From Candidatus Kerfeldbacteria bacterium (GTDB lineage Bacteria > Patescibacteriota > Patescibacteriia > SBBC01 > JACPUP01), in the NCBI GenBank assembly GCA_016192205.1, contig JACPUP010000063.1:1-13111 (forward strand): DNA of 13,111 nucleotides. The letters run 5' to 3'. Of the stretch, positions 1-7,798 are shown piece by piece. Position 1 is the stretch's first letter; each line of letters begins with the position of its first letter. Made by a program: the position numbers and the translations under genes. The notes beneath the pieces are model-generated. The model was not told the origin of the DNA. It was given only the letters and a program-made list of their open reading frames with translations, and searched no databases.

Positions 1-147
1 CGAGCCGAGGGACGGAATTTCGAGGCGAGGCGCGAGTCGGAGGACGAGGAATATTCGCTATATTGCGAGTCCGAGACGAAGCGTCGCAGCCCGAAATTCC
101 GGGCCGCAGCGCCGGAATGGATTTTTGGGATGGGCTCTAGTTCTTAG
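1..147. other. Hairpin-rich spacer upstream of rpoB, possibly the 3' end of an unseen ORF
   Basis: A perfect 9-bp inverted repeat (GGAATTTCG at 14-22, CGAAATTCC at 92-100) encloses an AT core (AATAT at 50-54, ATATT at 60-64). It also encloses two near-identical direct copies of an 11-mer (32-42 and 65-75, 10/11 identical). The flanks are built of short GAGGCGAG/GGAGGACGAGG units. One + frame stays open from base 1 to a TAG at 145-147 (48 codons, rich in Glu, Arg and Ser), so this could be the tail of a gene that starts before the window. The low complexity and dyad symmetry fit an intergenic structured repeat better. I cannot name a protein family for it. Confidence 0.4.
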
Positions 148-208
148 ATACGAAATAGCTAATATAAGCCAAAATTTATTGAAGAGCATGACCCTGGCGC
201 CCACATTC

Positions 209-237
209 TTGACAACGTTCTATCCCGCCAGTATAGT
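209..237 (+). promoter_or_regulatory. Sigma-70 type promoter of rpoBC
   Basis: A perfect -35 hexamer TTGACA (209-214) and a 5/6 -10 hexamer TATAGT (232-237) are separated by the optimal 17 nt. An AT-rich stretch lies upstream (150-183). The predicted transcription start is about 243-245. TTGACAAC recurs at 243-250, directly at the predicted start, and could be chance or an operator half-site. This is the best promoter match I found in the window. Confidence 0.8.
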
Positions 238-243
238 CACCGT

Positions 244-359
244 TGACAACCTCGCAGGTAAACGCACCTCAAGCATTCGTGGGGAAGCTGGAGTTATTGT
301 TCGGGGCTGTCATTATTTCATCGTTTTATTCTCCCCGGAAGGCACACTGGAGCGGTTTA
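244..359 (+). promoter_or_regulatory. rpoB 5' untranslated leader with competing hairpins
   Basis: The promoter position and the rpoB start codon imply a leader of about 116 nt. TTCGGGG (300-306) can pair with CCCCGGAA (333-340), with one bulged G. GGGGA (281-285) can pair with TCCCC (332-336). Both pairings need the same C-run, so they exclude each other. The Shine-Dalgarno GGAG (349-352) lies 9 nt downstream of the shared arm. The pairings are seen in the sequence; a regulatory role is inference. Confidence 0.35.
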
Positions 360-3300
360 ATGCCCCCCACGAAGAGCGTCGTCGCACCCCAGCGGTATTT
401 TTCTAAACTGCAAGAAGCCATCGAACTCCCGGATCTCATCGAGATCCAGCGGAGGTCGAATGATTGGTTTTTCCACGACGGCTTGAAAGAGCTGTTCGAC
501 GAAATCAGCCCGGTGAAAGACTTCATCGGGCGCGATTTGGAATTGTACTTTTTGAAGTATTACCTCGACGAGCCGAAGTCCGACGAGGTCACGGCCAAGA
601 ATAAGAACGTGACCTACGAAGCCGCCCTGCGCGTCGGCACCCGGCTGGTCAACAAGAAGACGGGTGAAATCAAGGAGCAGGAAATCTACCTCGGCGACTT
701 CCCGGTCATGACCCCGCGCGGCACGTTTATTATTAATGGCATTGAGCGCGTCGTCGTTTCCCAGCTCATCCGTTCGGCTGGGGTCTTTTTTACCCATGAG
801 TTCGTGCGCGGCAATAAAGCGTACGGCGCGAAGATCATCCCGAACCGCGGCGCCTGGCTGGAGCTGGAAACGGACGCGAACAACGTCATTGCCGTGAAGA
901 TCGATCGCAAGCGGAAGGTGCCGGTGACCGCGCTCCTCCGCGCGTTCGGCTACGGCAGTGATGATGAGCTGTTCGATGTGTTCAAGGACGTTGACCAGCA
1001 CCCCACGAACAAGTTCATCGAAGCGACCATCGCCAAGGATCCGTCCAAGAACGAGGCCGAAGGGTTGAAGGAAGTCTACAAGCGCATCCGGCCGGGCGAC
1101 CTGGCGACCGTCGACAACGCCCGCGAACTCATCACGAAGATGTTCTTTGCCTTTGACCGCTACGACTTCGGTCGCGTGGGGCGCTATAAGTTGAACCTCC
1201 GGTTTGGCACGGACGTCCCGAACGACAAAGAGCACCGCGTGCTGCGGAAGGAAGATTTGGTCGCCATTGTCAAAGAAATTATCCGTCTGAACAACTCCCA
1301 GAAAGACTCGGACGACATCGACCACCTGGGCAACCGCCGCGTCCGCGCCATTGGCGAGCTCGTCCAGAACAAGTTCCGCGTCGGCTTGGCGCGCATGGAG
1401 CGCATCATCAAGGACCGCATGTCCACGCTCGACATCGCAACCATCACGCCGAACCAACTCGTCAACGCCCGGCCCGTCATCGGGTCCATCAAAGAATTCT
1501 TCATGAGTTCGCAGCTCTCGCAGTTCATGGACCAGACGAACCCGCTGGCCGAGCTCGAGCACAAGCGCCGGCTGTCGGCCATGGGGCCAGGCGGGCTGTC
1601 CCGCGAACGCGCCGGCTTTGACGTCCGCGACGTGCACCGCACCCACTACGGCCGCATCTGCCCGATCGCCACGCCCGAAGGTCCGAACATCGGCTTGGTT
1701 GGCCACCTGGCCTGCTTTGCGCGCGTCAACGACTACGGGTTCATCGAAACGCCGTTCCGAATCGTCGTCCACGATGTGCCGAATGATGGGAAGTCGGCGG
1801 TGGGTGAAATTGCCCGCGAAGACATCGGCGGCGTAAAAGCCGGTGGAAAAATCACGGCCGCCGCCGCCAAAACGCTCAAGGCGACCAAGCGAGAAACCAT
1901 CCCGGTCAAACCGCGCGTGACCGACGAGGTGCAGTACGTTGACGCGTTCACCGAGGAGCGGCGCACCACCACCGCTGCCACCACGCCGGTTGATGAGCAC
2001 GGCTACTTCAAAAACGAGAAGGCTGAGGTGCGGCTGCACGGCGAACCGACCATCGCCGATGTCTCCGTCATCGATTACATGGACGTGTCGCCCAAGCAAA
2101 TCGTCTCCATTTCGACCTCGCTCATCCCGTTCCTTGAGCATGACGACGCGGTCCGCGCGCTTATGGGGACGAACATGCAGCGCCAGGCCGTTTCGGTCGT
2201 TCGCCCCCAGGCGCCGCTGGTCGGTACGGGCGTGGAAGCCCGCGCTGCCCGCGATTCGGGTCAGGTCGTGCTGGCAGAGAAGGCCGGCAAGGTGGTGAAG
2301 GTCCAGGCCAACCTGGTGGAGGTGCTAGAGGACGACGGCCACCTGCGGACGTACGAGCTGCGCAACTTCTTCCGCTCGAATGCCTCAACCTGCATCAACC
2401 AAGTGCCAACAGTCGACAAAGGCCAGCGGGTGAAGGCTGACGACGTGTTGGCCGAGGGAGCGGCCACGGAGAAAGGCGAACTGGCACTCGGGCAGAATCT
2501 GTTGGTGGCCTTCATGTCGTGGGAAGGCGGGAACTACGAGGACGCGGTGCTCATTTCAGAAAAAGTCGTGCACGACGACCGGTTCACCTCGATCCACATC
2601 GAGGACTACACGATCGACGTGCGGGACACGAAGCTCGGCCCCGAGGTCGTCACCCGCGACATCCCGAACGTTTCCGAAGAGAAGCTCAAAGACTTGGATG
2701 AAGAGGGCATCGTCCGCATTGGCGCGTCCGTGACCTCCGGCGACATCCTGGTCGGCAAGATCACCCCGAAGGGCGAAACCGAACTCTCGGCCGAGGAGAA
2801 ACTGCTCCGCGCCATCTTCGGCGAGAAGGCCAAGGACGTCAAAGACAGCTCGCTCTACTTGGAGCACGGCGAGCACGGCAAGGTGGTTGACATCAAAGTG
2901 TTCAGCCGCGACAAGGGCGACAAGCTGCCGTCGGGCGTCATCAAGCAAATTCAAGTGTCGGTTGCGCAGCTGCGCAAGATCCAAGTCGGCGACAAGATGG
3001 CTGGTCGCCACGGCAATAAGGGGGTCATCAGCCGCATCGTCGCAGCCGAAGATATGCCATTCTTGCCCGACGGCCGCGTGGTGGACATCATTCTCAATCC
3101 GCTCGGCGTCGTGTCGCGCATGAACCTCGGCCAGATTCTGGAAACCCACCTTGGATTGGCTGCGAACGACCTCGGCTACCGCGTCGCCACTCCGGTTCTG
3201 ACCGGCGTGGAGGAGCAGACCATCCGCGACGAGCTCCGGAAGGCCGGCTACCCGCCGGACGGCAAACTGGAGTTGTTCGACGGCCGCACCGGCGAGAAGT

Positions 3301-3812
3301 TCGACCAGCGCGTGACCGTCGGCTACATTTACATGCTCAAACTGGCGCACATGGTCGAGGACAAGATTCACCAGCGCTCGATTGGCCCGTACTCGCTTGT
3401 TACCCAACAGCCGTTGGGTGGCAAGGCCCAGTTCGGCGGCCAGCGGTTCGGTGAAATGGAGGTCTGGGCGCTCGAGGCCTACGGTGCCGCGCACATGCTC
3501 CAGGAAATGCTCACCATCAAGTCCGATGACGTGCCTGGTCGTTCGAAAGCCTATGAGGCGGTCATCAAGGGTGAGCCCATCCGTCGCATCAACGTTCCCG
3601 AGTCGTTCAACGTCTTGACCCGCGAACTCAAGGGGCTGGCGCTTGACGTTGATCTCATTGGCGCGACCATCCGTGAGGACGAGTATGAGCGCCGCCCGGT
3701 CCGTTCACCATCGAAGCGTGCAGCTCCTGCGGCCGCCGCCGACGTTGAAGACAACGCCGAGACCGTGAAACGAGCAGAACCAGTGGCCGCGAAGGAAGGA
3801 GCGACGGCGTAG
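360..3812 (+). CDS. rpoB: DNA-directed RNA polymerase subunit beta
   Basis: This is the catalytic beta subunit of RNA polymerase, 1150 aa from the chosen start. ATG at 360 is preferred because GGAG at 349-352 sits 7 nt upstream and conserved sequence starts just after it. The in-frame TTG at 243 would coincide with the transcription start. Family landmarks are the rifampicin cluster I (residues about 383-409, with Asp391, His401 and Ser406 matching E. coli D516, H526 and S531), ATPEGPNIGLVGHL just after it, the LIPFLEHDDAVRALMGTNMQ motif, and GDKMAGRHGNKGVIS (about 877-891). The C-terminal clamp segment is also present. The protein is shorter than the E. coli subunit (1342 aa), lacking its large lineage-specific inserts. 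It instead carries about 46 extra residues at about 468-519 and an Ala-rich tail of about 34 residues. rpoC follows after one base, so the pair is cotranscribed. Confidence 0.98.
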   Translation: MPPTKSVVAPQRYFSKLQEAIELPDLIEIQRRSNDWFFHDGLKELFDEISPVKDFIGRDLELYFLKYYLDEPKSDEVTAKNKNVTYEAALRVGTRLVNKKTGEIKEQEIYLGDFPVMTPRGTFIINGIERVVVSQLIRSAGVFFTHEFVRGNKAYGAKIIPNRGAWLELETDANNVIAVKIDRKRKVPVTALLRAFGYGSDDELFDVFKDVDQHPTNKFIEATIAKDPSKNEAEGLKEVYKRIRPGDLATVDNARELITKMFFAFDRYDFGRVGRYKLNLRFGTDVPNDKEHRVLRKEDLVAIVKEIIRLNNSQKDSDDIDHLGNRRVRAIGELVQNKFRVGLARMERIIKDRMSTLDIATITPNQLVNARPVIGSIKEFFMSSQLSQFMDQTNPLAELEHKRRLSAMGPGGLSRERAGFDVRDVHRTHYGRICPIATPEGPNIGLVGHLACFARVNDYGFIETPFRIVVHDVPNDGKSAVGEIAREDIGGVKAGGKITAAAAKTLKATKRETIPVKPRVTDEVQYVDAFTEERRTTTAATTPVDEHGYFKNEKAEVRLHGEPTIADVSVIDYMDVSPKQIVSISTSLIPFLEHDDAVRALMGTNMQRQAVSVVRPQAPLVGTGVEARAARDSGQVVLAEKAGKVVKVQANLVEVLEDDGHLRTYELRNFFRSNASTCINQVPTVDKGQRVKADDVLAEGAATEKGELALGQNLLVAFMSWEGGNYEDAVLISEKVVHDDRFTSIHIEDYTIDVRDTKLGPEVVTRDIPNVSEEKLKDLDEEGIVRIGASVTSGDILVGKITPKGETELSAEEKLLRAIFGEKAKDVKDSSLYLEHGEHGKVVDIKVFSRDKGDKLPSGVIKQIQVSVAQLRKIQVGDKMAGRHGNKGVISRIVAAEDMPFLPDGRVVDIILNPLGVVSRMNLGQILETHLGLAANDLGYRVATPVLTGVEEQTIRDELRKAGYPPDGKLELFDGRTGEKFDQRVTVGYIYMLKLAHMVEDKIHQRSIGPYSLVTQQPLGGKAQFGGQRFGEMEVWALEAYGAAHMLQEMLTIKSDDVPGRSKAYEAVIKGEPIRRINVPESFNVLTRELKGLALDVDLIGATIREDEYERRPVRSPSKRAAPAAAADVEDNAETVKRAEPVAAKEGATA

Positions 3813-3813
3813 T

Positions 3814-6800
3814 ATGTACGAAGAGACCAAGGCCGTTGACTTCGAGGCCATCCGCCTGAAGCTGGCGTCGCCGGACGACATCCACCGCTGGTCGTACGGC
3901 GAGGTGACGCGACCCGAGACCATCAACTACCGCACGCAGAAGCCGGAGAAGGATGGCCTGTTCGACGAGCGCATCTTCGGCCCGACCAAGGACTGGGAGT
4001 GCTACTGCGGCAAGTACAAGCGCATCCGCTACAAGGGCATTGTCTGTGACAAGTGCGGGGTTGAGGTCACGCGGTCGGTCGTCCGCCGCGAGCGCATGGC
4101 GCACATTGACTTGGCCGCGCCAGTCTCCCACATCTGGTTCCTGCGCGGGCTGCCGTCGAAGATTGGTTTGTTGCTCGATTTGTCCGTGCAAGATTTGGAA
4201 AAGGTCATTTACTTCGCCAACTTCATCGTGACGGCTGTGTCTGAAGACCGCAAGAAAGGGACGCTCGCCCAAATCGACCAAGAAGCCGACACCAAACGCA
4301 AGCAGATCGAAGCCGAGTTCCAGCGCGCCTCGACCGAACTCAAGCAGAAGCGGGCGAAGGTGCTGGCCGAGACGTCGAGCGCCAAGGAGCGTTCCTCGGC
4401 CGGGGTCAAACTCGAGGCCGAGCTCACGAGCCAAGCGTTGGCCAAGAACGAGCAGCTCAAGACCCTCCAGGACGCCATCGAGCTTGCCAAGAAGGAGCTC
4501 AAGGACCTCAAACCCTTCGAGATTATCTCCGAGGCCACCTACCGCGACCTGTCCTTGAAGTACGGTCACGTGTTCGAAGCTGGCATCGGCGCCGAGGCCA
4601 TCCGTCAGTTGCTCGAAGCGATTGACTTCGACGCGGAAATCAAGAACCTTGAGACAGACCTCGTCGAAGCGCCCGAGAACAAGCGTCGTCGGCTCCTCCG
4701 TCGGTTGCGGCTCTATAAGAATTTGAAAACGAACGGCATCCGGCCGGAATGGACCATTTTGACCACGATTCCGGTGATTCCGCCAGACTTGCGGCCCATG
4801 GTGCAGCTCGACGGCGGCCGGTTCGCAACCTCGGATTTGAACGACCTCTACCGCCGCGTCATCAACCGGAACAACCGCCTCAAGCGCCTGCTCGAGTTGA
4901 ACGCGCCCGAGGTCATCACGCGCAATGAGAAGCGCATGCTCCAAGAAGCAGTGGACGCGCTCATCGACAATGGCGCGCGGCACGGCAAGACCGTCACGGC
5001 CTCCACCGGCCAGAAGCGCATGCTCAAGTCCATCGCGGACATGCTCAAAGGCAAGCAGGGCCGGTTCCGCCAGAACTTGCTGGGCAAGCGCGTCGACTAC
5101 TCGGGCCGCTCGGTCATTGTCATCGGTCCGCACCTGAAACTCTACCAGTGCGGCCTGCCCAAGCGGATGGCACTCGAGCTCTTCCGGCCGTTCGTCATTT
5201 CCAAACTCATCCAGCGCGAGCTCGTCCACAACGTCCGGTCGGCCGGCCGCTACATCGAAGCCGACCATCCCGAAGTCTGGGACATTCTGGAAGAGGTGAC
5301 CCAGGGCGCGCACGTCCTGCTCAACCGCGCGCCGACCCTCCACCGTCTTGGCATCCAAGCGTTTCAGCCCATCCTGATTGAAGGGAAGGCCATCCAGATT
5401 CACCCGATGGTCTGTCCGGCCTTCAACGCGGACTTCGATGGCGACCAGATGGCCGTCCACGTGCCGCTCACGGAAAAGGCCAAGCAGGAAGCGGCCGAGA
5501 TTATGCTCTCGAGCAAAAACCTGCTCAAGCCCGCAGTTGGCACGCCCGTCGTGTCGCCACAGCAGGACATCGTGCTGGGCGTGTACTACCTCACGGCCCT
5601 GCGCGGCGACGGCGAGGCAACGACGCCGAAACTGTTCGGGACGTTCGACGAGGCCGTCATCGCCTACCAATCGGGCCACGCCCACATTCAAGAGGTGTGT
5701 CAGACCATGAACGAGCAGGGTGAGGTGATGCAGACCACTCCCGGCCGCATTATTTTCAACCGGACCTTGCCCGACGATTACCCGTACATCAATGAACCCA
5801 TGGACAAGAAATCCTTATCCTCGCTCGTCGGTGATTTGCTCACCCGCTACGGCGCCGAGAAGACCGTTGAGGTGCTCGATGCGTTGAAAGGTTTGGCCTT
5901 CGAGTACCTCACGTTGTCGGGGATGTCGTGGGGCATGGACGACCTGCCGCTCCCGAAGGGCAAGAACCACGCGTTGGCCAACGCGGAGAAGGAGATTGAC
6001 CAAATCCGCCAGCATTACGAGCAGGGGCTCCTCACCGACGACGAGCGCCGCGTGAAGTCCATCGAGGTCTGGGCAGCGACCAAAGACAAGGTGACGGACC
6101 TCTCGAAAAACGCCCTCGACCCCCATGGGCCGGTGGCCGCGATGATCGGCTCGGGCGCGCGCGGGTCGTGGGCGCAGATTACCCAGATGATGGGCATGAA
6201 AGGATTGGTGACGAACCCGAGCGGCGAAACAATTGAACTGCCGGTGAAGGGGAGCTTCAAGGAAGGGTTCGACGTCCTGGAATACTTCATTTCCACACAC
6301 GGCACGCGCAAGGGGTTGTCTGACACGGCGCTCCGCACGGCCAATGCCGGCTATCTGACGCGCCGGCTCATCGACGTTGCCCAGGACGTCGTTATCCAAG
6401 AGGAAGACTGTGGCGATACCGAGGGTCTCGTGCTCACCAAGCAGCAGAGCGAGGAGATGGGCGTGAAACTCGCTGATCGGATTCTCGGCCGCGTGCTGCT
6501 CGAGAAGGTTGTGCACCCGAAGACGAAAAAGGCCGTGGTCCGCGCCGGGACGCTCCTGACGCCCGAACAGTGTGACAAGGTCGCCGCGGCCGACGCTGAC
6601 GAAGCCCGCATCCGCTCTGTCCTTACCTGTAAAGCCGAGCGGGGGCTCTGCCGTCAGTGCTATGGCTACGACCTCGGATACAACACGCTCGTTGCGCTCG
6701 GGACTGCCGTTGGCATCATCGCTGCCCAGTCCATTGGCGAGCCGGGCACGCAGCTGACCATGCGGACGTTCCACACCGGTGGGGTGGCCGGCCAAGACAT

Positions 6801-7713
6801 CACCCAGGGACTCCCACGGGTCGAGGAGCTGTTCGAAGCCCGTCCGGTCAAGAAGCCGGCGGTCATCGCGGACGTGGCTGGGCAGGTCGACATTCGCGAC
6901 GACGAGGGCCACAAGACGATTGTCATCAACTTCCGCGAGACCAAGCAGGACCGCTACGAGCCGAAGAGCAAGCGCGGCGGCAAGCTCAAGGTCGCGTGGA
7001 AGGCCAAGGACGGCGCCAAGGTCAAAGACGGTGCGGTCCTGGGCACCATCGGCGACGACGAGGTCAAGGCGAAGGTCGGCGGGCGCGTCGCCGTTGACCG
7101 CGACGCGGTGACCGTAACCTATGAACGCGATGCCCAGCGCGAACACCCCGTGCCGGCCGGCTTCAGCGTGTGGGTCAAGCGCGGTGGCTTGGTGAACCCG
7201 GGCGACCAGCTGACCGAAGGCTCGCTGAACCTGTTCGAGCTGTTCCGTCTCAAAGGCCAACAGGCCGCCCAGCAGTACATCATCAAGGAGATTCAGTACG
7301 TCTACTCCTCGCAAGGCCAGCCGCTCAATGAGAAGCACATCGAGGTCATTTGCCGACAGGTGTTCTCGCGCGTCTTCGTCGAGGACGAGGGCGACACGAA
7401 CCTGTTGACCGGCGAGACCGTTGAGCACATTACGGCCCAGCGGGAGAACGCTCGCATTCGCGCCAAGAAGGGGCAGGAAGCAAAACTCGAGCCCATGCTC
7501 CTCGGCATCACCAAAGCCTCGCTGTCCACTGACAGCTTCCTCTCGGCGGCGTCGTTCCAAGAGACGGCCCGCGTCCTGATCGACGCTGCCATCTCCGGCA
7601 AAGTGGATTCGCTCAACGGCCTCAAGGAGAACGTCATCATCGGGAAACGGATTCCGGCCGGAACCGGATTTGGCGAGGATCGGACGAAGAGACATGTTGA
7701 GGCCGAGGCGTAA
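3814..7713 (+). CDS. rpoC: DNA-directed RNA polymerase subunit beta-prime
   Basis: This is the large catalytic subunit of RNA polymerase, 1299 aa. The ATG lies one base after the rpoB stop, with AAGGAG at 3796-3801 inside the end of rpoB. The N-terminal zinc site is Cys63, Cys65, Cys78 and Cys81. The Mg-binding loop NADFDGDQMAVH is at residues 538-549, with Asp540, Asp542 and Asp544. The second zinc site is Cys866, Cys939, Cys946 and Cys949. The trigger-loop region AAQSIGEPGTQLTMRTFHTG follows at about 970-990. Residues about 145-232 form a Lys/Glu/Gln-rich predicted coiled coil in the clamp, where E. coli and Bacillus have only a short connector. Actinobacterial beta-prime is known to carry an insert at the same place. 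The usual followers (rpsL, rpsG, fusA) are absent; ftsK comes next. Confidence 0.98.
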   Translation: MYEETKAVDFEAIRLKLASPDDIHRWSYGEVTRPETINYRTQKPEKDGLFDERIFGPTKDWECYCGKYKRIRYKGIVCDKCGVEVTRSVVRRERMAHIDLAAPVSHIWFLRGLPSKIGLLLDLSVQDLEKVIYFANFIVTAVSEDRKKGTLAQIDQEADTKRKQIEAEFQRASTELKQKRAKVLAETSSAKERSSAGVKLEAELTSQALAKNEQLKTLQDAIELAKKELKDLKPFEIISEATYRDLSLKYGHVFEAGIGAEAIRQLLEAIDFDAEIKNLETDLVEAPENKRRRLLRRLRLYKNLKTNGIRPEWTILTTIPVIPPDLRPMVQLDGGRFATSDLNDLYRRVINRNNRLKRLLELNAPEVITRNEKRMLQEAVDALIDNGARHGKTVTASTGQKRMLKSIADMLKGKQGRFRQNLLGKRVDYSGRSVIVIGPHLKLYQCGLPKRMALELFRPFVISKLIQRELVHNVRSAGRYIEADHPEVWDILEEVTQGAHVLLNRAPTLHRLGIQAFQPILIEGKAIQIHPMVCPAFNADFDGDQMAVHVPLTEKAKQEAAEIMLSSKNLLKPAVGTPVVSPQQDIVLGVYYLTALRGDGEATTPKLFGTFDEAVIAYQSGHAHIQEVCQTMNEQGEVMQTTPGRIIFNRTLPDDYPYINEPMDKKSLSSLVGDLLTRYGAEKTVEVLDALKGLAFEYLTLSGMSWGMDDLPLPKGKNHALANAEKEIDQIRQHYEQGLLTDDERRVKSIEVWAATKDKVTDLSKNALDPHGPVAAMIGSGARGSWAQITQMMGMKGLVTNPSGETIELPVKGSFKEGFDVLEYFISTHGTRKGLSDTALRTANAGYLTRRLIDVAQDVVIQEEDCGDTEGLVLTKQQSEEMGVKLADRILGRVLLEKVVHPKTKKAVVRAGTLLTPEQCDKVAAADADEARIRSVLTCKAERGLCRQCYGYDLGYNTLVALGTAVGIIAAQSIGEPGTQLTMRTFHTGGVAGQDITQGLPRVEELFEARPVKKPAVIADVAGQVDIRDDEGHKTIVINFRETKQDRYEPKSKRGGKLKVAWKAKDGAKVKDGAVLGTIGDDEVKAKVGGRVAVDRDAVTVTYERDAQREHPVPAGFSVWVKRGGLVNPGDQLTEGSLNLFELFRLKGQQAAQQYIIKEIQYVYSSQGQPLNEKHIEVICRQVFSRVFVEDEGDTNLLTGETVEHITAQRENARIRAKKGQEAKLEPMLLGITKASLSTDSFLSAASFQETARVLIDAAISGKVDSLNGLKENVIIGKRIPAGTGFGEDRTKRHVEAEA

Positions 7714-7792
7714 GGGTAGAGCGTCGAGGACGGAGGGTATATACTCGGAGGCGGAACGACCCTGAACCCTCACCCCTCACCGTCAACCCTTA
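7711..7792 (+). repeat. Long imperfect hairpin filling the rpoC-ftsK spacer
   Basis: Three nested perfect pairings are visible: TAAGGGT (7711-7717) with ACCCTTA (7786-7792), GACGG (7729-7733) with CCGTC (7780-7784), and GAGGGT (7733-7738) with ACCCTC (7766-7771). The left arm is purine-rich and the right arm is a CCCTCACCCCTCACC-type pyrimidine run. The outer stem includes the rpoC TAA stop. No T-run follows, so it is not a classical Rho-independent terminator. It could be an intergenic palindrome, an RNA-processing site or a weak terminator. Confidence 0.55.
7717..7745 (+). promoter_or_regulatory. Possible weak promoter before ftsK
   Basis: TATACT (7740-7745) is a 5/6 match to the -10 hexamer and lies in the loop of the spacer hairpin. 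The hexamer 17 nt upstream (TAGAGC, 7717-7722) matches only 3/6 of the -35 consensus. The predicted start near 7752 would give a C-rich leader of about 47 nt. Read-through from rpoC is an equally good explanation for ftsK expression. Confidence 0.25.
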
Positions 7793-7798
7793 GTACCA

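Noticed and set aside
243..359. TTG-initiated N-terminal extension of rpoB by 39 residues
   Set aside because: The TTG coincides with the predicted transcription start, has no ribosome site, and the added residues resemble nothing in RpoB; ATG 360 has a good Shine-Dalgarno.
357..2141. Long - strand open frame (594 codons) opposite rpoB
   Set aside because: It is a codon-bias shadow of rpoB: composition dominated by Val, Asp, Arg and Leu, no recognisable domain, and fully inside a conserved gene. Similar antisense frames lie opposite rpoC and ftsK.
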